NCBI RefSeq assembly: GCF_010015445.1
Contig: NC_053126.1
Coordinates: 9,640,249 to 9,704,248, forward strand
Length of the DNA stretch: 64,000 nucleotides
From: Perca fluviatilis
Taxonomy: Eukaryota; Chordata; Actinopteri; Perciformes; Percidae
Direction of reading: 5' to 3'
Every line of letters begins with the position of its first letter. The stretch's first letter is position 1. This document shows positions 46,546 to 58,029 of this stretch, piece after piece. The position numbers were made by a program, and so were the translations under genes. The notes under the pieces are model-generated. The model ran no database searches, was not told the DNA's origin, and saw only the letters and a program-made list of their open reading frames with translations.

Positions 46546-46879
46546 TAAGTTAACGTTATACATGTAGAAGTCACTAAAACTGAAGCCCATTCATTTTATT
46601 TGGATTGAGTGAAGATGTTTTTAAATACACTTAAATAAACCCTAAGAAATACAAAAACCCTACATTCTTTTTTGTAAGCTGTTCCAACATTTCAGCTGCT
46701 CAATGTGTCAAAAACTCTGTTACTTGAAAATTTTTCACGCATGCTCCTAATTGATTTTCATATTCCACTGCATGCAACAAAAAATTGTCTTTTCCCAGTG
46801 TACATCTTTTCAAAGCATTAGTCCCCAGAAAAAGAGGAATATATCTTTAAAAGGATGTATTTATTTATCATGACATCCT

Positions 46880-47110
46880 CCTTTCCTCAGATTCTGGTCA
46901 TGTCAGCATTCTCATCCTTCTTGACCTCAATGCTGCTTTTGACACCATCAACCAAACCATTGGAGTAATCTTTGACACTGACTTCTTTAATTCCAATTCA
47001 CATCTCCAACTGTTTAACATAGCGTGTTTCTGCTCATCTCTCTCCTTCTCTGCTGCTGAAACTCTAAACCATGCCTTCATCACATCCAGACTCCACTGCT
47101 GCAGTATAAG
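46880..47110 (+). pseudogene. LINE reverse-transcriptase fragment
   Basis: The plus-strand frame includes SILILLDLNAAFDTINQT, matching the RT palm motif of fish L2-type LINEs (LLDLSAAFDT). After an internal deletion it continues GVIFDTD... and AETLNHAFITSRLHCC, matching the RT tail (HAFITSRLDYC). The two conserved pieces fuse in frame with the middle of the RT gone. A dead 5'- and 3'-truncated copy with no role in the IgH genes. Confidence 0.75.
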
Positions 47111-47396
47111 TCATTATAGTACACTGTAAACCTAGATGTAGTTGTAATTAAACAAAATTAGTGGTCACTACTTATACTTTCATGTTTTGTTAAAAACCCT
47201 ATTCATTACTAAATCACATTAGTTGTTTGTAATAATCCGCTTAAGTATGCAGTGCACACAGATCATATCAAGCAGAGATAACTAAGGATGTTAAGTTCCT
47301 GTATGGGAGGGGCAGTTCATTTGAACTTCTCTGCACTGAAGCGATGCAAAGGCTCATGGGAGAAAAAAGAATTCTGAACTGTTTCTGTCCTAGTTT

Positions 47397-47576
47397 AGTA
47401 GATGCTAGTACTGTGGATACTCGCAACCCACTCCAGTCCTTTTCCAGGAGCCTGTCTGATCCAGGCCATAAAGTAGCTACTAAGTGACAATCCAGATGTT
47501 GTACAGGTCAATCTGTGGGATTCTCCAGGTCTTTTAACCGCTGGTTCAGATTCTGTCAGAGTCTGACCATCAACAC
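47397..47576 (-). pseudogene. VH #29, family B, V-exon fragment
   Basis: V exon from acceptor 47576 ([48 protein letters not shown]) to CDR2, where it ends at about 47397. FR3, Cys104 and RSS are missing. Its own leader exon lies 1.7 kb upstream (49323-49275) because a transposon split the intron. It cannot rearrange. Confidence 0.85.
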
Positions 47577-47593
47577 CTGCCAAATAAAGAAAT

Positions 47594-49204
47594 TAAAGGA
47601 ATATTTCACTGCTGGAAAGCTGAATATATCTTTAAATTGGGTCACTTATGTAGTAGAAATGTGAAAAAAAAATTGAAATTGGTGCCTTTTAGGCCGAGAA
47701 AAGCCAGAAAATGTGTTTTGGTCTTATATGGATGAAAAACACCAAATCCCAGAATGCACCTGCTTCGTTGCTTTGAGTCCACTCCCAAGCCACGCCTACC
47801 GCTTGACAGACCGACAGAGGCATTCAACTCAACTCAAGCGTGTTTTATTGTCATTTCAACCATATACACGAAACAACATTTCATCGTGACTCAAGTGGTG
47901 TTACACATTTAACATATATAAAAACGACATACGAAACAGGCTACATTTAGTACACACACTTTATAGGCTCCGTAAGTTCAGCTAACCATACTAGCATTAG
48001 CGCTTGGTGGGCTGTAAACACCGAGCATAAAACACAGCGTTCATTTTTACGCCTAATTGCTCGTTAACACAGCCCACCTCTTTTACCTGGCGACAGAGCA
48101 TCTCTAGCTCGGAGGGCTAGCAGGCCTGGTAGCTGGACAGTCCGGTACACTATTCAGGCAGGTTTCCACAACAACAAAAACACGGCAGTCTCAGAACTCA
48201 CGTTGGGAGTGTCGTTGAAGTTGGATGTAGTCCAGTTTGTGGTCTAAATGAGCGGACACTTGCAAGCAGGATCCGTAAAGTTCAGCTAACACATACTAGC
48301 ATTGGTGTAGCTAAACACAGAGTATAAACACAGCCGTGAATTAGCGTGGAATGTCGAATGGTCGGCATTTAACAGTCACAAGCTCCACCAGCAGTTAGCA
48401 GTAGCTAGTTGGATTTTATTTCTACACCAGTCCGTTTAACACAGCCCACCTCCACGGGCCGGCGAGAGCAGCCTGGTAGCTGGATAGTCCCGGTGCCGGT
48501 ACACTGTTGTTCAGGCATGTTTCCACAACAACAAAAACACAGCAGTCACTGAACTCACGTTGGGATTTTCGTTGAAGGAGGATGTAGTCCAGCTTGTTGT
48601 TTAATGAGCAGACACTTGCAAGCAGGATGGCTGGGACAGGTGGACAGCTAGCGTTAGCTTTCCACCTAGCCGATGAGGATGTCCCCTAGCCGGCTAGCGG
48701 CATTGAGCAACACCGCTGGTCTCCGTGCAGGCGAAGCTCACGTAGTGTGCCGAGTATTGCGTCTGTAATAACGTTTCCTCCATATTCTCCGATCTGTACC
48801 GATGTATCCCGGTGGTAAACACGTCCGGTAGTTTGAATGCAGATAATTGTTGTAAATGTTTTCTGCTGAAAACCAAAAGCCTGTTTAGCGAAGATTCAAG
48901 ATGGCTGACAGTCGTTTTCATTCGGAATACCTCGGCCAGACTCGGCAGTCCAACCCCCTGTGGGCGTGTTGAAAACATACGGAAGTAGATCCTACTACTG
49001 GCTGTAGTCCTTTGCCTCTGGCCCAAAAATCTTCCGATGACGCAAAAATCGTCATTTTACGTCATCGGAAGATTTTTTCCAGGCCCCAAATGCAGAGATC
49101 TCTCGTCTCAGGGGGACATGAGGGAGGGAAGCACGGTCATTCAGAAATACTATCGGGTTTCTACTGATACAAAGCTGAATGCTAAATCGGTGAAGTATCC
49201 CTTT
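47594..49204. mobile_element. TTAA-type DNA element in the VH #29 leader intron
   Basis: Starts TTAAAGGAATATTTCACTG and ends with the near-inverse (CGGTGAAGTATCCCTTTAA), so the ends are inverted repeats with TTAA. It interrupts the intron at a point that is continuous in VH #18. Inside, ~300 bp is directly duplicated (47963-48255 and 48275-48610; CAGCTAAC and TTTCCACAACAACAAAAACAC in both). No transposase. TTAA targets suggest piggyBac or Kolobok, not resolved. Confidence 0.75.
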
Positions 49205-49274
49205 AATCAGTTCCTTTTTTGTTTTGGTAATGTTTTAAAGACAACTTCAAATTAAGATCAGTGAAAATCTTCAC

Positions 49275-49323
49275 CTGCCCAGCAGAGAGTTAAAAGCAGC
49301 AGTCCTGTCCTATAGTCCATCAT
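49275..49323 (-). pseudogene. Leader exon of VH #29
   Basis: [17 protein letters not shown] leader with GTGAAG donor and promoter octamer ATGCAAAA upstream. Separated from its V exon by the 1.6-kb element. Confidence 0.85.
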
Positions 49324-49759
49324 GTTAAACTGTGTGTCCACTGTTCTCTGTCCTCCTCTCTGCACTCAGATAAGTAGAGGTGGAAGATATCTGAGTTTTG
49401 CATTGACTCCTCCTTATTTGGCTTTCTCCTAACTGTATTTTGTGTTTGCACAAATCATCTCACCATATCTCTTACCATTTTGATTTTGTTTCACATTTTT
49501 AACCAGATATTACCTAATCCTTTATTTTTATTTATTTTTACTTTAAGTCACTTTGTAACATTTGAATGTGTTTATTTGAGGATTAATTCATACTGTACTG
49601 TAGATAAATTACCATTTAAAAAAAATCTAAAGACTGTTTCATCCTTTACTGTAACAGTGAGCTGGTGTTGAAACCATTAGTGGTCTGAGGGCTCCTCCTC
49701 TGGTGGCTTCATGTTACAAGTGTTCAGGCTCTGAGGGGTTTTTGTTCAGGTCTACTGAT

Positions 49760-49904
49760 GAGTCACTGGGAGAGTCTTAATTCGATACTGAACTTGTTCT
49801 TCAGTGAATCTTTGTAGTTTGGTGGATGCAACACCACCATGTACAATCACTCCAGTCCTTTCCCTGCATGCTGTCTGATCCAAGCGGTGTAGTAGCTGCT
49901 ACCT
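49760..49904 (-). pseudogene. VH #30, family A fragment
   Basis: Only FR2-CDR2-early FR3 of a family A VH remains, with frameshifts. A deletion joins FR3 directly to the inner RSS spacer, removing Cys104, the CDR3 end and the heptamer; the nonamer (49745-49737) and the conserved 3' flank survive. FR1 and leader are absent. Confidence 0.8.
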
Positions 49905-49919
49905 GCATTTATTTTTTTG

Positions 49920-50690
49920 TATTTGCTGCAAATATAAATACATTGACAGCAGCCAGAATCATGTGAATAGTAATATATTTTGCAGCTTTTAATAAAAGAC
50001 TTGTAATGGTTTTAGTGTTGGCAGATGTTTAAAGAAACAGACATACAGAGAAACTTGGAGCCTTTTAGAGGAAAACAGCTGCTCAGGAACTGAAACGTGA
50101 CAAAATGCAAAAAACTATGTCCTTTAACATAGATAAAAACTATTGTAGTTCATCCATTTACAAGTCACTGTTGTGTAATACACAACATATTTTACCTTCA
50201 TATGTGTGTAGTTATGTCAGAAATAAAATCTTATATCAAATATCATGCAGCATGATTTTTACTTGTTTTTATTCAGAGTTCTTAAAAGCCAGTCGTACAA
50301 CAATCATACTCAAATGTCTGTGTTGTCTCATTTTGAATGACTTGACCTGAGGAGATTAGTCATGTGAGACAGTGCAGAGTTTATCAGCCCAGGGAGGATG
50401 AGGAAAGACAAGAAATGTTTCTTACTGCAGGAGTTGAGGTAGTTTAATTTAAGCAACCAGATCGTTTTGGCAATTTTGCCAACAAGTGATCTTTATTGTG
50501 TTTTGTGTGTTTAATGTTGAGTAATAATATTTCTCAGGAAAGCAGGATGTAATATAATATAGAGACAAAGGGTAATTTATTATCTAAAAATGATACATAA
50601 TGTGAAATTTAGGGGAAAAAAACTTATAAACTATATAAAATATATGATATACATATTACATTCATATATCATACATCATCATATATCATC
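49920..50690. other. Intergenic, no gene
   Basis: AT-rich; the start (cacttgg-type DNA at 50010-50100) resembles 13260-13340. No gene seen. Confidence 0.4.
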
Positions 50691-50740
50691 CTACTACTGT
50701 AGGATTTTGTACAGCTGCTCAACCAACTCCAGTCACTGTG

Positions 50741-50989
50741 GGTGTCGAGCACAATAATAAACAGCAGAATCTTCAGTCTTCAGACTGTTCATCTGCAGAT
50801 ACAGCTGCTCTCTGCTGTTGTCTCTGGAGACGGTAACCCGGCCTTGAACTGACTGAGAGTAGTAGATGCTACTGTGGATAATCGCAAGCCACTCCAGTCC
50901 TTTTCCAGGAGCCTGTCTGATCCAGTGCATCCTGTAGCTACTGAATATAAACCCAGAGGCTGTGCAGGTCAATCTGTGGGATTCTCCAG
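50741..50989 (-). pseudogene. VH #31, family B, 5'-truncated
   Basis: Open from [19 protein letters not shown] through [15 protein letters not shown] to [11 protein letters not shown], with RSS CACAGTG (50740-50734), 23 bp, ACAAAATCC (50710-50702). At 50990, within FR1, the sequence changes to unrelated DNA: no acceptor, no leader, no promoter. The long frame that continues to 51434 is accidental read-through into a transposon. It could recombine but not be expressed normally. It is the VH nearest to the tau constant exons on their 3' side. Confidence 0.85.
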
Positions 50990-51518
50990 CTCCTTCTGCT
51001 GTGTGCTGCCATGTTCTAGATCCAGAAGAACACCAATATGAAACTATATGTGAAATAACAACTGTGCACCATACAGCTAAACAAAATAGGTACACAAATA
51101 CATTTGAACTGTATCTCGTATTTCTGTACTCTGCATGTCTTGCATTTGCTGTTCTATTGTTTGATGAGCTTATGAAATTCTGTGTATTTGATATCTCTGC
51201 TGTACAGTGGCCGACAGGGGCAAACGCCCTGCAACTTAAGAAAACACATGCAAATAGACAAAACACAACCAAATACACAAACGCGCTGTAAATAAAAAAC
51301 AATGCACTAAGAAAAGCACACAAAACCCGAAAAAAAAATCCAACAAAAAAAAGATGCATCCAGATTACACAACGGAAGTTCTCCAGACCTCTATAGGGAG
51401 CAGCTAGGTGGAACAGCTGGATTTTCGACCCCACGGGGAGAGAGCACGCTGCCTTTTTATTAGAGTCGGGTATGGCTGCATAGTAAAAAGAGAACTCCCG
51501 TCCATAGACTGTATATTA

Positions 51519-51519
51519 A

Positions 51520-51571
<52 letters not shown>
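51519..51571. repeat. ATT microsatellite
   Basis: About 17 units of TTA/ATT. Confidence 0.95.
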
Positions 51572-51573
<2 letters not shown>

Positions 51574-52233
51574 AACATAATATAATATATTAGTAATATA
51601 CAGTCTATGCTTCCGTCTCATGCCCGAGCTTCGACTTTTCTAAATAAAAGCTTGCGTCTGGTCTGCTCTTCTTCCTTTGGTGTTTTGGATGTTTTTGAAC
51701 TAAACAGCACAGCAATCATGCTAATGAATAAAATAACTTTTTCAGCAGATGTCTTACTTACAACACGATGGAGCAAGCAAAGCAGTTTTGAGTTTATGTG
51801 CGGGTGGGATTTATTCAGTTTGATAAATCCAACGGTAAATTGGCTGGTTTACTAAACAGGGAGGGACTATAAATCCTGTCTGTTTTTTGTATATCAAGAG
51901 CGAATTGCTCCACAATATGAATACAGATTGGTCACTTTTTTTTGTTGTATAATCCCAATATTACACTTGAGGAGGCCTACACTTCAGTGATGCGCCTTCG
52001 GACCTGGAAATTAAACCCTCTCATGTAATGTGGCTTAAACAAACGTCAACGTTAAACGCTGATGCAGTTTTAAATGTTTTATTATCACGAGTTTACAGAC
52101 GTCTCTGCTGATTGAGTATCACCTGTGACCTGAGCCGAGACACACCCACCAAACGAGAGAAAACATATCTCAAACATAGACTTAATATTTACAGTCTATG
52201 ATCTCACCGTTGCACACCGTTCTGAGATTGAAC

Positions 52234-52236
<3 letters not shown>

Positions 52237-52289
<53 letters not shown>
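52237..52289. repeat. TC microsatellite
   Basis: About 26 units of TC. Confidence 0.95.
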
Positions 52290-52294
<5 letters not shown>

Positions 52295-52789
52295 CTGGAT
52301 GCAGCGTTTTTTTGTTGCATTTGTTTTCGGGGTTTGTGTGCTTTTCTTTTTGCATCATTTTTTATTCGCAGCACGTTTGTGTATTTGGTTGTGTTGTGTG
52401 TATTTGCATGACGTTTACTGAATGCTGCACGTGTTGTCAAATTAATGAAGTTGTTTTCTTAATTTGCTTGTGTTTTGTCTATTTGCACGTGTTTTCTTAA
52501 GTTGCAGGTCGTTTGCCCCTGTCGGCCACCGTACTACTGTATGCATGTTAGCCGCTTCACGCCTGGACACGTGCTGATATGCAAATGTTCACAGAAAGAT
52601 GGGCCTCTTGTTTTGAGGAAGTTTATTTGTAGCTCTGACGGTTTCCACCAAGTTTCACTACCACAGGTGTGGTCCCAAAGGTGCAGAGAGAGGGGGAAGT
52701 GACTCGCCAAAGATTATATGTTTAGAAACTGAAAAACCTACAGAGCTTAACTGCTAACAGAAGTTTCCATTATGTTGACTTGATGCGTT

Positions 52790-54310
52790 ATTAGGGCTCG
52801 AGCGCCGACAGCGGCAAAGGCCCTATTGAAACTTAAGGAATTATTATTCCTTATTTTTCTTCCACGCAATTAATCGCCTTTTTGAGGGGCTTAACATTCT
52901 CAAAAACTACGTATTTTAAGGGTTTTGTGAATCGGAGCACAAAAATGGCTCACTAGCACCCCATACAAAATAAAAAAAATTGAGACCCTGCAGTACGTTT
53001 TATGTAGACTCACGAAACTTGGTACACATATGTAGCATGTCAAGACGTACAAAGAAGCTCATTGGAGCGGTCGGTACACGATCCGTGCTGCCTGCAAGAT
53101 CCGTTCTGCGCATGTGCAAGACGTTAAGCGCATGCGCAGATGAAAAATCCTGTTTTACGAGGATTTACGACATTGCACTAGCGGTTAGCCGAATTAGCTG
53201 TTAGCTATATAAACTAACGTTAGCTTCCTAGTGGAGGGTAGCGGCAGACCGCTACAACTACGACCGGAAGCGTGGAACAAATCGTGCAGTGTCCACTATC
53301 CTCGGTAAAACCACGTGTAAAACAGGATTACACTGCACGATCTGTTCCACGCTTCCGGTCATTGGTTTAACCGTTAGTTTAGCTAGCTAGCTAACAGCTA
53401 ATTCAGCTAACCGCTAGCTGAGACAGCATGTAATAATTTTAAAAGACCCTCAAAATAAAAACCTGAAAATACCCATTAAAATATATAACAGCTGTAACGT
53501 CAGTTCTACTTTACTTGTGCGCATTCATTTAAAATACAATCAAATCAATACTTGTCTTTATTGTTATTACTGTAAAGTCTTAATTTAGCTGTTGCCTGCT
53601 TTTCCCAGTGTTAAGCTTGAGTTAACGTTATTTTAGACTACGTTTAGCTTCCCGGTGGAGGCTAGCATGGAACAGATCATGAAGTTTAATCCTGTTTTAC
53701 CGAGGATACTCAAGAGGATACTGGACACGATTTGTTCCACGCTTCCGGACGTAGTTGTAGCGGCCAGCCGTTAGTTTATATAGCTAACAGCTAATGTCTA
53801 ATGTCGTAAATCCTCGTAAAACAGGATTTTCATCTGCGCATGCACTTAACGTCTTGCGCATGCACTTAACGTCTTGCACATGCGCAGAGTGGATCGTGCA
53901 GGCAGCACGGATCATGTACCGACAGGAGCCATACCCTAAACCCAACAGGAAGTCCACTATTTTGAATTGAATGTTCGAAATTAGTGTGATTTTTTCCATT
54001 TCCACATGTCGAACTTTAACGAACTCCTCCTAGAGATTTCATCCGCTCAACTTCAAATTCGGTCTGTGCCATCTTAAGACCTTAGAGATGAAAAGTTATT
54101 AAAAGAAAAACTTTTCGTCATATGGCATGGCCGTGGCGGGGCGGCCATTTTGTGTGTTTTCTAAGGAAAATTTCTGGGCAAAACTGACTCAAAAGCTTGC
54201 AGCTTTCATTATTTTAGATGTTCATAGATCCCTGTGTTGTGACTCTTAATGACAAAAAATTCCTCAAAGCTTTCCATGTTTATCACAAGCACATCACAAT
54301 CCCTCATAGT
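52790..54310. repeat. GGGCTCGAGCGCCGACA-type interspersed repeat
   Basis: Begins TAGGGCTCGAGCGCCGACAG and AAGGCCCTATTGAAACTTAA, a motif set common in fish repeats, and continues after the inserted element to GCATGGCCGTGGCGGGGCGG. Interrupted at 53069-53924. No coding potential seen. Confidence 0.5.
53069..53924. mobile_element. 856-bp inverted-repeat element, 5-bp target duplication
   Basis: Left GTCGGTACACGATCCGTGCT and right AGCACGGATCATGTACCGAC are inverse copies; GGAGC flanks both sides (53064-53068, 53925-53929). If the insert is removed, the host repeat reads on as CATTGGAGCCATACCC. Includes paired GCGCATGCGCAGATGAAAA blocks. Non-autonomous. Confidence 0.75.
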
Positions 54311-54378
54311 CATTCTCCCTTTAATTTAATAATGTGACTGTCCAAATTTGATTTACTGTAATGTTACATTTATTGAAT

Positions 54379-54478
54379 TAAAGATGAAAGCAAATATGAT
54401 CAACAAATCTGACTTAAAGATGAAAGCAAATATGATCAACAAATCTGACTTAAAGATGAAAGCAAATATGATCAACAA
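54379..54478. repeat. 36-bp tandem repeat, about 3 copies
   Basis: Unit TTAAAGATGAAAGCAAATAT plus GATCAACAAATCTGAC, nearly identical copies. Confidence 0.9.
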
Positions 54479-54699
54479 AATGACCAAACATGAAAAGTGA
54501 AGATTTATTGTCAAACTACGAAATGCAAAGCCACATACAGAATGTCTATTTGTATATATTTGTTATTCACCTGTCAATGAAAAATCAATCACTACACTTC
54601 AATAATACATTTTAAGGACACTAAAAGTTTGAAAAAAAGTCAATAACTTCCTAATCATAATGAAACAACAGTACCCAATGCTGGAACATGTTTTCATGC

Positions 54700-55560
54700 A
54701 ACGCATTCTAATGAACGTGTTCGTAGGATATCGTACAAAAATGTATGCACACCATGACATCCTATGAAATTAGGCGAGACACCGGCTACAGAGCTCTGTG
54801 AGCTGTCGCTCATATCAGTGGCCGCTGCTAGTTGAGTTTAGCCCATAGTCAAATATAATAGGGGACGTACCATCTGTGCCGTTATCCATTGGTTTATGAA
54901 GCCTCGAGTTTGGAGACACAAGCTCTTGTGTTTTTTGCAACCGGATGTGACAATTTTTGACAAGAGGGTAAGCGGGGAAGGATGACGCGGCCCAGCCAGT
55001 GATTTTTATTGTTGCAAGGGCGCTGCGCTAAGCTAAACACTAAAGAGGGAAAGTTGCTGATTTCCAACCCTTCTGAAGTGAGTCATCCAGTGGAGATCTA
55101 CCAGCAGGTAAACAAGGACATCTGGGTAGGCAACTGCCGCCATCCATCTGCATGTAAGGCAGTACAGAAAACCGGCAAACTTTCCCTTAAGTTACTCCCT
55201 TAAGTAGATAGAATGCAGGTTTAAGGCACTTCTGCATTGGCTTCATTTTTTAGGCCTAGACAGTTTGTCCATTATTATTATAGAATATATGGTTTAGCCA
55301 ACAAAAGGTTACTGGGAGCCAGCTACAGGGCACGCGAGATGATGGTCCTTTAAGGGGCCGTGGAAGTTAAGTTTAGCCAACAACAAGTGAGCTTAATGTG
55401 GCATCCACATTTAAGTTTGGGCAACAAAACCACTTGTTAAGTTTAGGAAAAAGATTCACATCCACTGGTTCCACAGCGCTCTTATACAGCAGCAGTCAAT
55501 GTGGTGCATACAGCAAAACGTACGTGGAATACATTACAGTGTGTTACTTTTCGTAGCGAA
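54700..55560. repeat. Repeat-like intergenic DNA
   Basis: Contains phrases common in fish DNA transposons (GTTTAGCCAACAA, TTAAGTTTAGGAAAAAGAT, AAACGTACGTGGAATACATT). A plus-strand frame at 55009-55203 has no recognised domain. No gene supported. Confidence 0.4.
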
Positions 55561-55686
55561 TGGTTCATGAGCCTGATTCATACACAGTAAATGATTAAGA
55601 GTTGCAATTGTAGCTATATATTATTTTTTCTACAGGTTACAGAGAAATCCATTTTCAATGACTTAATCATTATATATGACGACCAT

Positions 55687-55692
55687 TTTATT
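55687..55692 (-). terminator. Possible poly(A) signal, membrane IgT mRNA
   Basis: AATAAA on the minus strand, 114 nt after the proposed TM2 stop. Confidence 0.4.
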
Positions 55693-55805
55693 TTGCAAAT
55701 ATACGGTAGATTATTGATTATGTACATGGTTTTAAAAATTAGATAAAAAAAGACAAAAAAACCAAGAAGACCTGTCGTCATCATGCTGTGCATCCATCTC
55801 ATCCT

Positions 55806-55820
55806 TTATGTTCTCTTCAT
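55806..55820 (-). CDS. IgT TM2 exon (proposed)
   Basis: After TM1, which ends in phase 0 at AAG then GTAAAC, a strong acceptor (TGTTTGTTTTTTCAG) precedes ATGAAGAGAACATAA: four residues (MKRT) and a stop. A second membrane exon of a few residues is usual for membrane Ig, and the result would be LVK-MKRT as a short cytoplasmic tail. The usual fish tail is closer to VK, so this is tentative. Without it, read-through of the TM1 donor gives VNMQVSSARTKD and a stop. Confidence 0.4.
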   Translation of the reverse strand: MKRT

Positions 55821-56803
55821 CTGAAAAAACAAACACACAAACAATTAAAAAATATGTATTCACTGCTCAAATACAGATAAATAGTGGTATGGTTTGATTG
55901 ATCACTTCAATCTGGAGTTTAACCCAGCCTGAGAATTGACACTCATGATTTCTGTGTTTTCAATACTTCAATAATAATAGATAGTTGGCCAGCAGATTTG
56001 GTTACAGCATATAAACTATTGGACTAGATTATTGGTTCTCAATAAAATAAATTTAACAACTTTAACAGTAGCATAAAAAGGTTTATCCTCATACCAGTAC
56101 CATTACCGGTATATAACTATGTACTTAAACTTACTTAAAGATGGCATTTCTTTTAATTTAATAAATTGCTAATATACTAGTATGGTTATTGCAGCATTTA
56201 AAAACACAGAAACCATTCTGTGTTTGGTGGGGCTCTTCATTCAGCTGATGCTCATTGTGATCAGTCACACCTGAGCTCATTGGCCATGCCTATTCTCTCC
56301 AATAAACTCTAAAAGGGATGCAGTTTTTACAGTGTAATTGTGTCCATTAAAATCAACACAATAAACCTTTAATATTACAGGTTTGTTATAGTCAGAGCAA
56401 TTCACCAGCCAAAAAGAATCATTTGGTGTCCATTAACTTTCCAGATATTGCCTATAATTGATTACATATTTTATTTTATTTTTCTTTCTTATGTCCTATT
56501 TTATTTAGCAAAATGAGCGGACTCATTTGTATTACAGAGGAATCAAATATACTGATAATATCTGGGCAATTTAGAGTCTTTTCTTCTCTTGCACATTATT
56601 GTTTGTGAAGATGGAAATTAGCTACCGCAACCACAGAAAAACTGTTCAAAGATGAGTAGGTCAAAACTATTCTTTCCTTTATGTGCTTGAGTTTTATTTA
56701 CATGACTGGGCTTTAACTTGTAAAGTACTTGGTCAAACTGTAATGTATAAATCCTGTATTACATTCAGTCTTTAGTCCTTGCAGAGGAAACCTGCATGTT
56801 TAC

Positions 56804-56958
56804 CTTGACCAGGCTGGATAAAATGCTATAGAGAAGAGAGGATATGAAGAGGATTATGAAGGAGAAGGCTGTGGACCAAAGGCTGCTGTACTCTTCCTCC
56901 TCAAAGGCATCATCGGTGCAGCTCAAAGCAAAACTCAGATTTGATTCTGGAGTAAAAT
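56804..56958 (-). CDS. IgT membrane exon TM1
   Basis: Follows acceptor TTCCTCTTCTTAG and enters in phase 1. It encodes an acidic extracellular linker with one cysteine (LSCTDDAFEEEEYSSLW), then a transmembrane helix (TAFSFIILFISSLLYSILSS) with the Ser/Thr/Tyr pattern typical of B-cell-receptor heavy chains that pair with CD79, then LVK and a GTAAAC donor. Length 155 nt, so it leaves in phase 0. Spliced from the internal donor in the CH4-like exon it anchors IgT in the B-cell membrane. A ~65-unit CA repeat ends 27 nt before the acceptor. Confidence 0.85.
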
Positions 56959-56983
56959 CTAAGAAGAGGAAGGCATAGGCAGT

Positions 56984-57119
<136 letters not shown>

Positions 57120-57371
57120 TGTGAGAGAGAAAGGTTTTTAATAAGATAGCACATAAGACATATTTTTCTCTCTTGAATTGTGCTCAGTAACTGAAATCAA
57201 GCATTATTCACCTTGATCACATATAAAGTGTGGATCCTAATCCACTTGAGCAGTGGAGCAGTGTAGTGTACAGTACTACTGTGAGATATTATTGAAAACT
57301 ACTCGTACATAGATTGTTTTAAAATATTGAAGTCATTCATAAACGTGTAACAAAAGTGTCTCCATGCAACA

Positions 57372-57377
57372 TTTATT
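57372..57377 (-). terminator. Poly(A) signal, secreted IgT mRNA
   Basis: AATAAA on the minus strand, 171 nt after the secreted-form stop codon at 57551-57549 and upstream of TM1. It fits the secreted transcript. Confidence 0.6.
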
Positions 57378-57548
57378 TGAAACAGTCAGCACACTAGACA
57401 ATGTGACGTAGACAGATTGAAACACAATATGACAAACAATAGTAAATTGACCGTTTTACAATCACAAAGACAGGTTCTCATGGCAGAGAGTACACACAGA
57501 GACAGAACAACACATTAGCACAAACTGCCACATTTAAAGCTGAATCTA

Positions 57549-57892
57549 CTATTTCTCACATTCAATGGGGCTACTCATGGCCTTAGACACATCTCTGGAT
57601 TTAATAGGCGTTTCGCCTCTACCAGGCCATACGTGGCAGGAGAACATGGTGGAGTTGTTCCACTTGTCTTTGGTGGTGGTGTAAATACTTGCAACTGAGT
57701 AGCCTTGTTGGGTCTTCACTTGGCTGAAGTTAATGCCATCAGTATAGATGGGGGGGTTTGTTCCAATATGTTCTGACCAGGCGATGTAGTAATCTTGCTG
57801 CACCGGATTGGACACCAGGCACACCAGAGTGACCTCATCGATGATGTCCTCATCTGGGAGGATGTGGACTGTTACTTTTGGCTCGCTCCCAT
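57549..57892 (-). CDS. IgT constant exon 3 (CH4-like) with secreted tail
   Basis: Last constant domain of the tau heavy chain. Acceptor TCTCTTTCAG, phase 1. Begins DGSEPKVTVHILPDE; Ig-fold residues are Cys (TLVCLVS), Trp (YYIAWSEH) and Cys (MFSCHVWPG). It ends with SKAMSSPIECEK and TAG, a short secreted tail with a penultimate-region cysteine that could link subunits. Inside, CCTG-GTAGAG (57623/57622) is a donor in the right phase (1) to reach TM1, giving WP-DFTPES, the standard secreted/membrane switch. The YYIAWSE and SKAM-ECEK features are those I associate with percomorph IgT CH4. Confidence 0.88.
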
Positions 57893-58029
57893 CTGAAAGA
57901 GATACTTCATATTTAGGCTTTTACATTTGCTATACATCGATTATGACATGTGTGTAAATTGGGGCCACCCCAGACTTACAGGTCACTGTTCTACTAATCT
58001 GTCTCCATCAAAGACACTCAGTAACATAC

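Larger units (their letters stand above)
51205..52531. mobile_element. Inverted-repeat DNA element, ~1.3 kb
   Basis: CAGTGGCCGACAGGGGCAAA at the left matches the inverted TTTGCCCCTGTCGGCCACCG at the right, and the next ~150 bp of each arm also match (AGAAAACAC, TTTGTGTGCTTTTC, AATCTGGATGCA). The centre contains the ATT and TC microsatellites and inverted ATAGACTGTA motifs. No transposase. Target duplication not clear. Confidence 0.7.

Noticed and set aside
50990..51434. N-terminal extension of the frame containing VH #31, with a hydrophobic stretch
   Set aside because: It lies in inverted-repeat transposon DNA with no acceptor or leader; the hydrophobic run is accidental.
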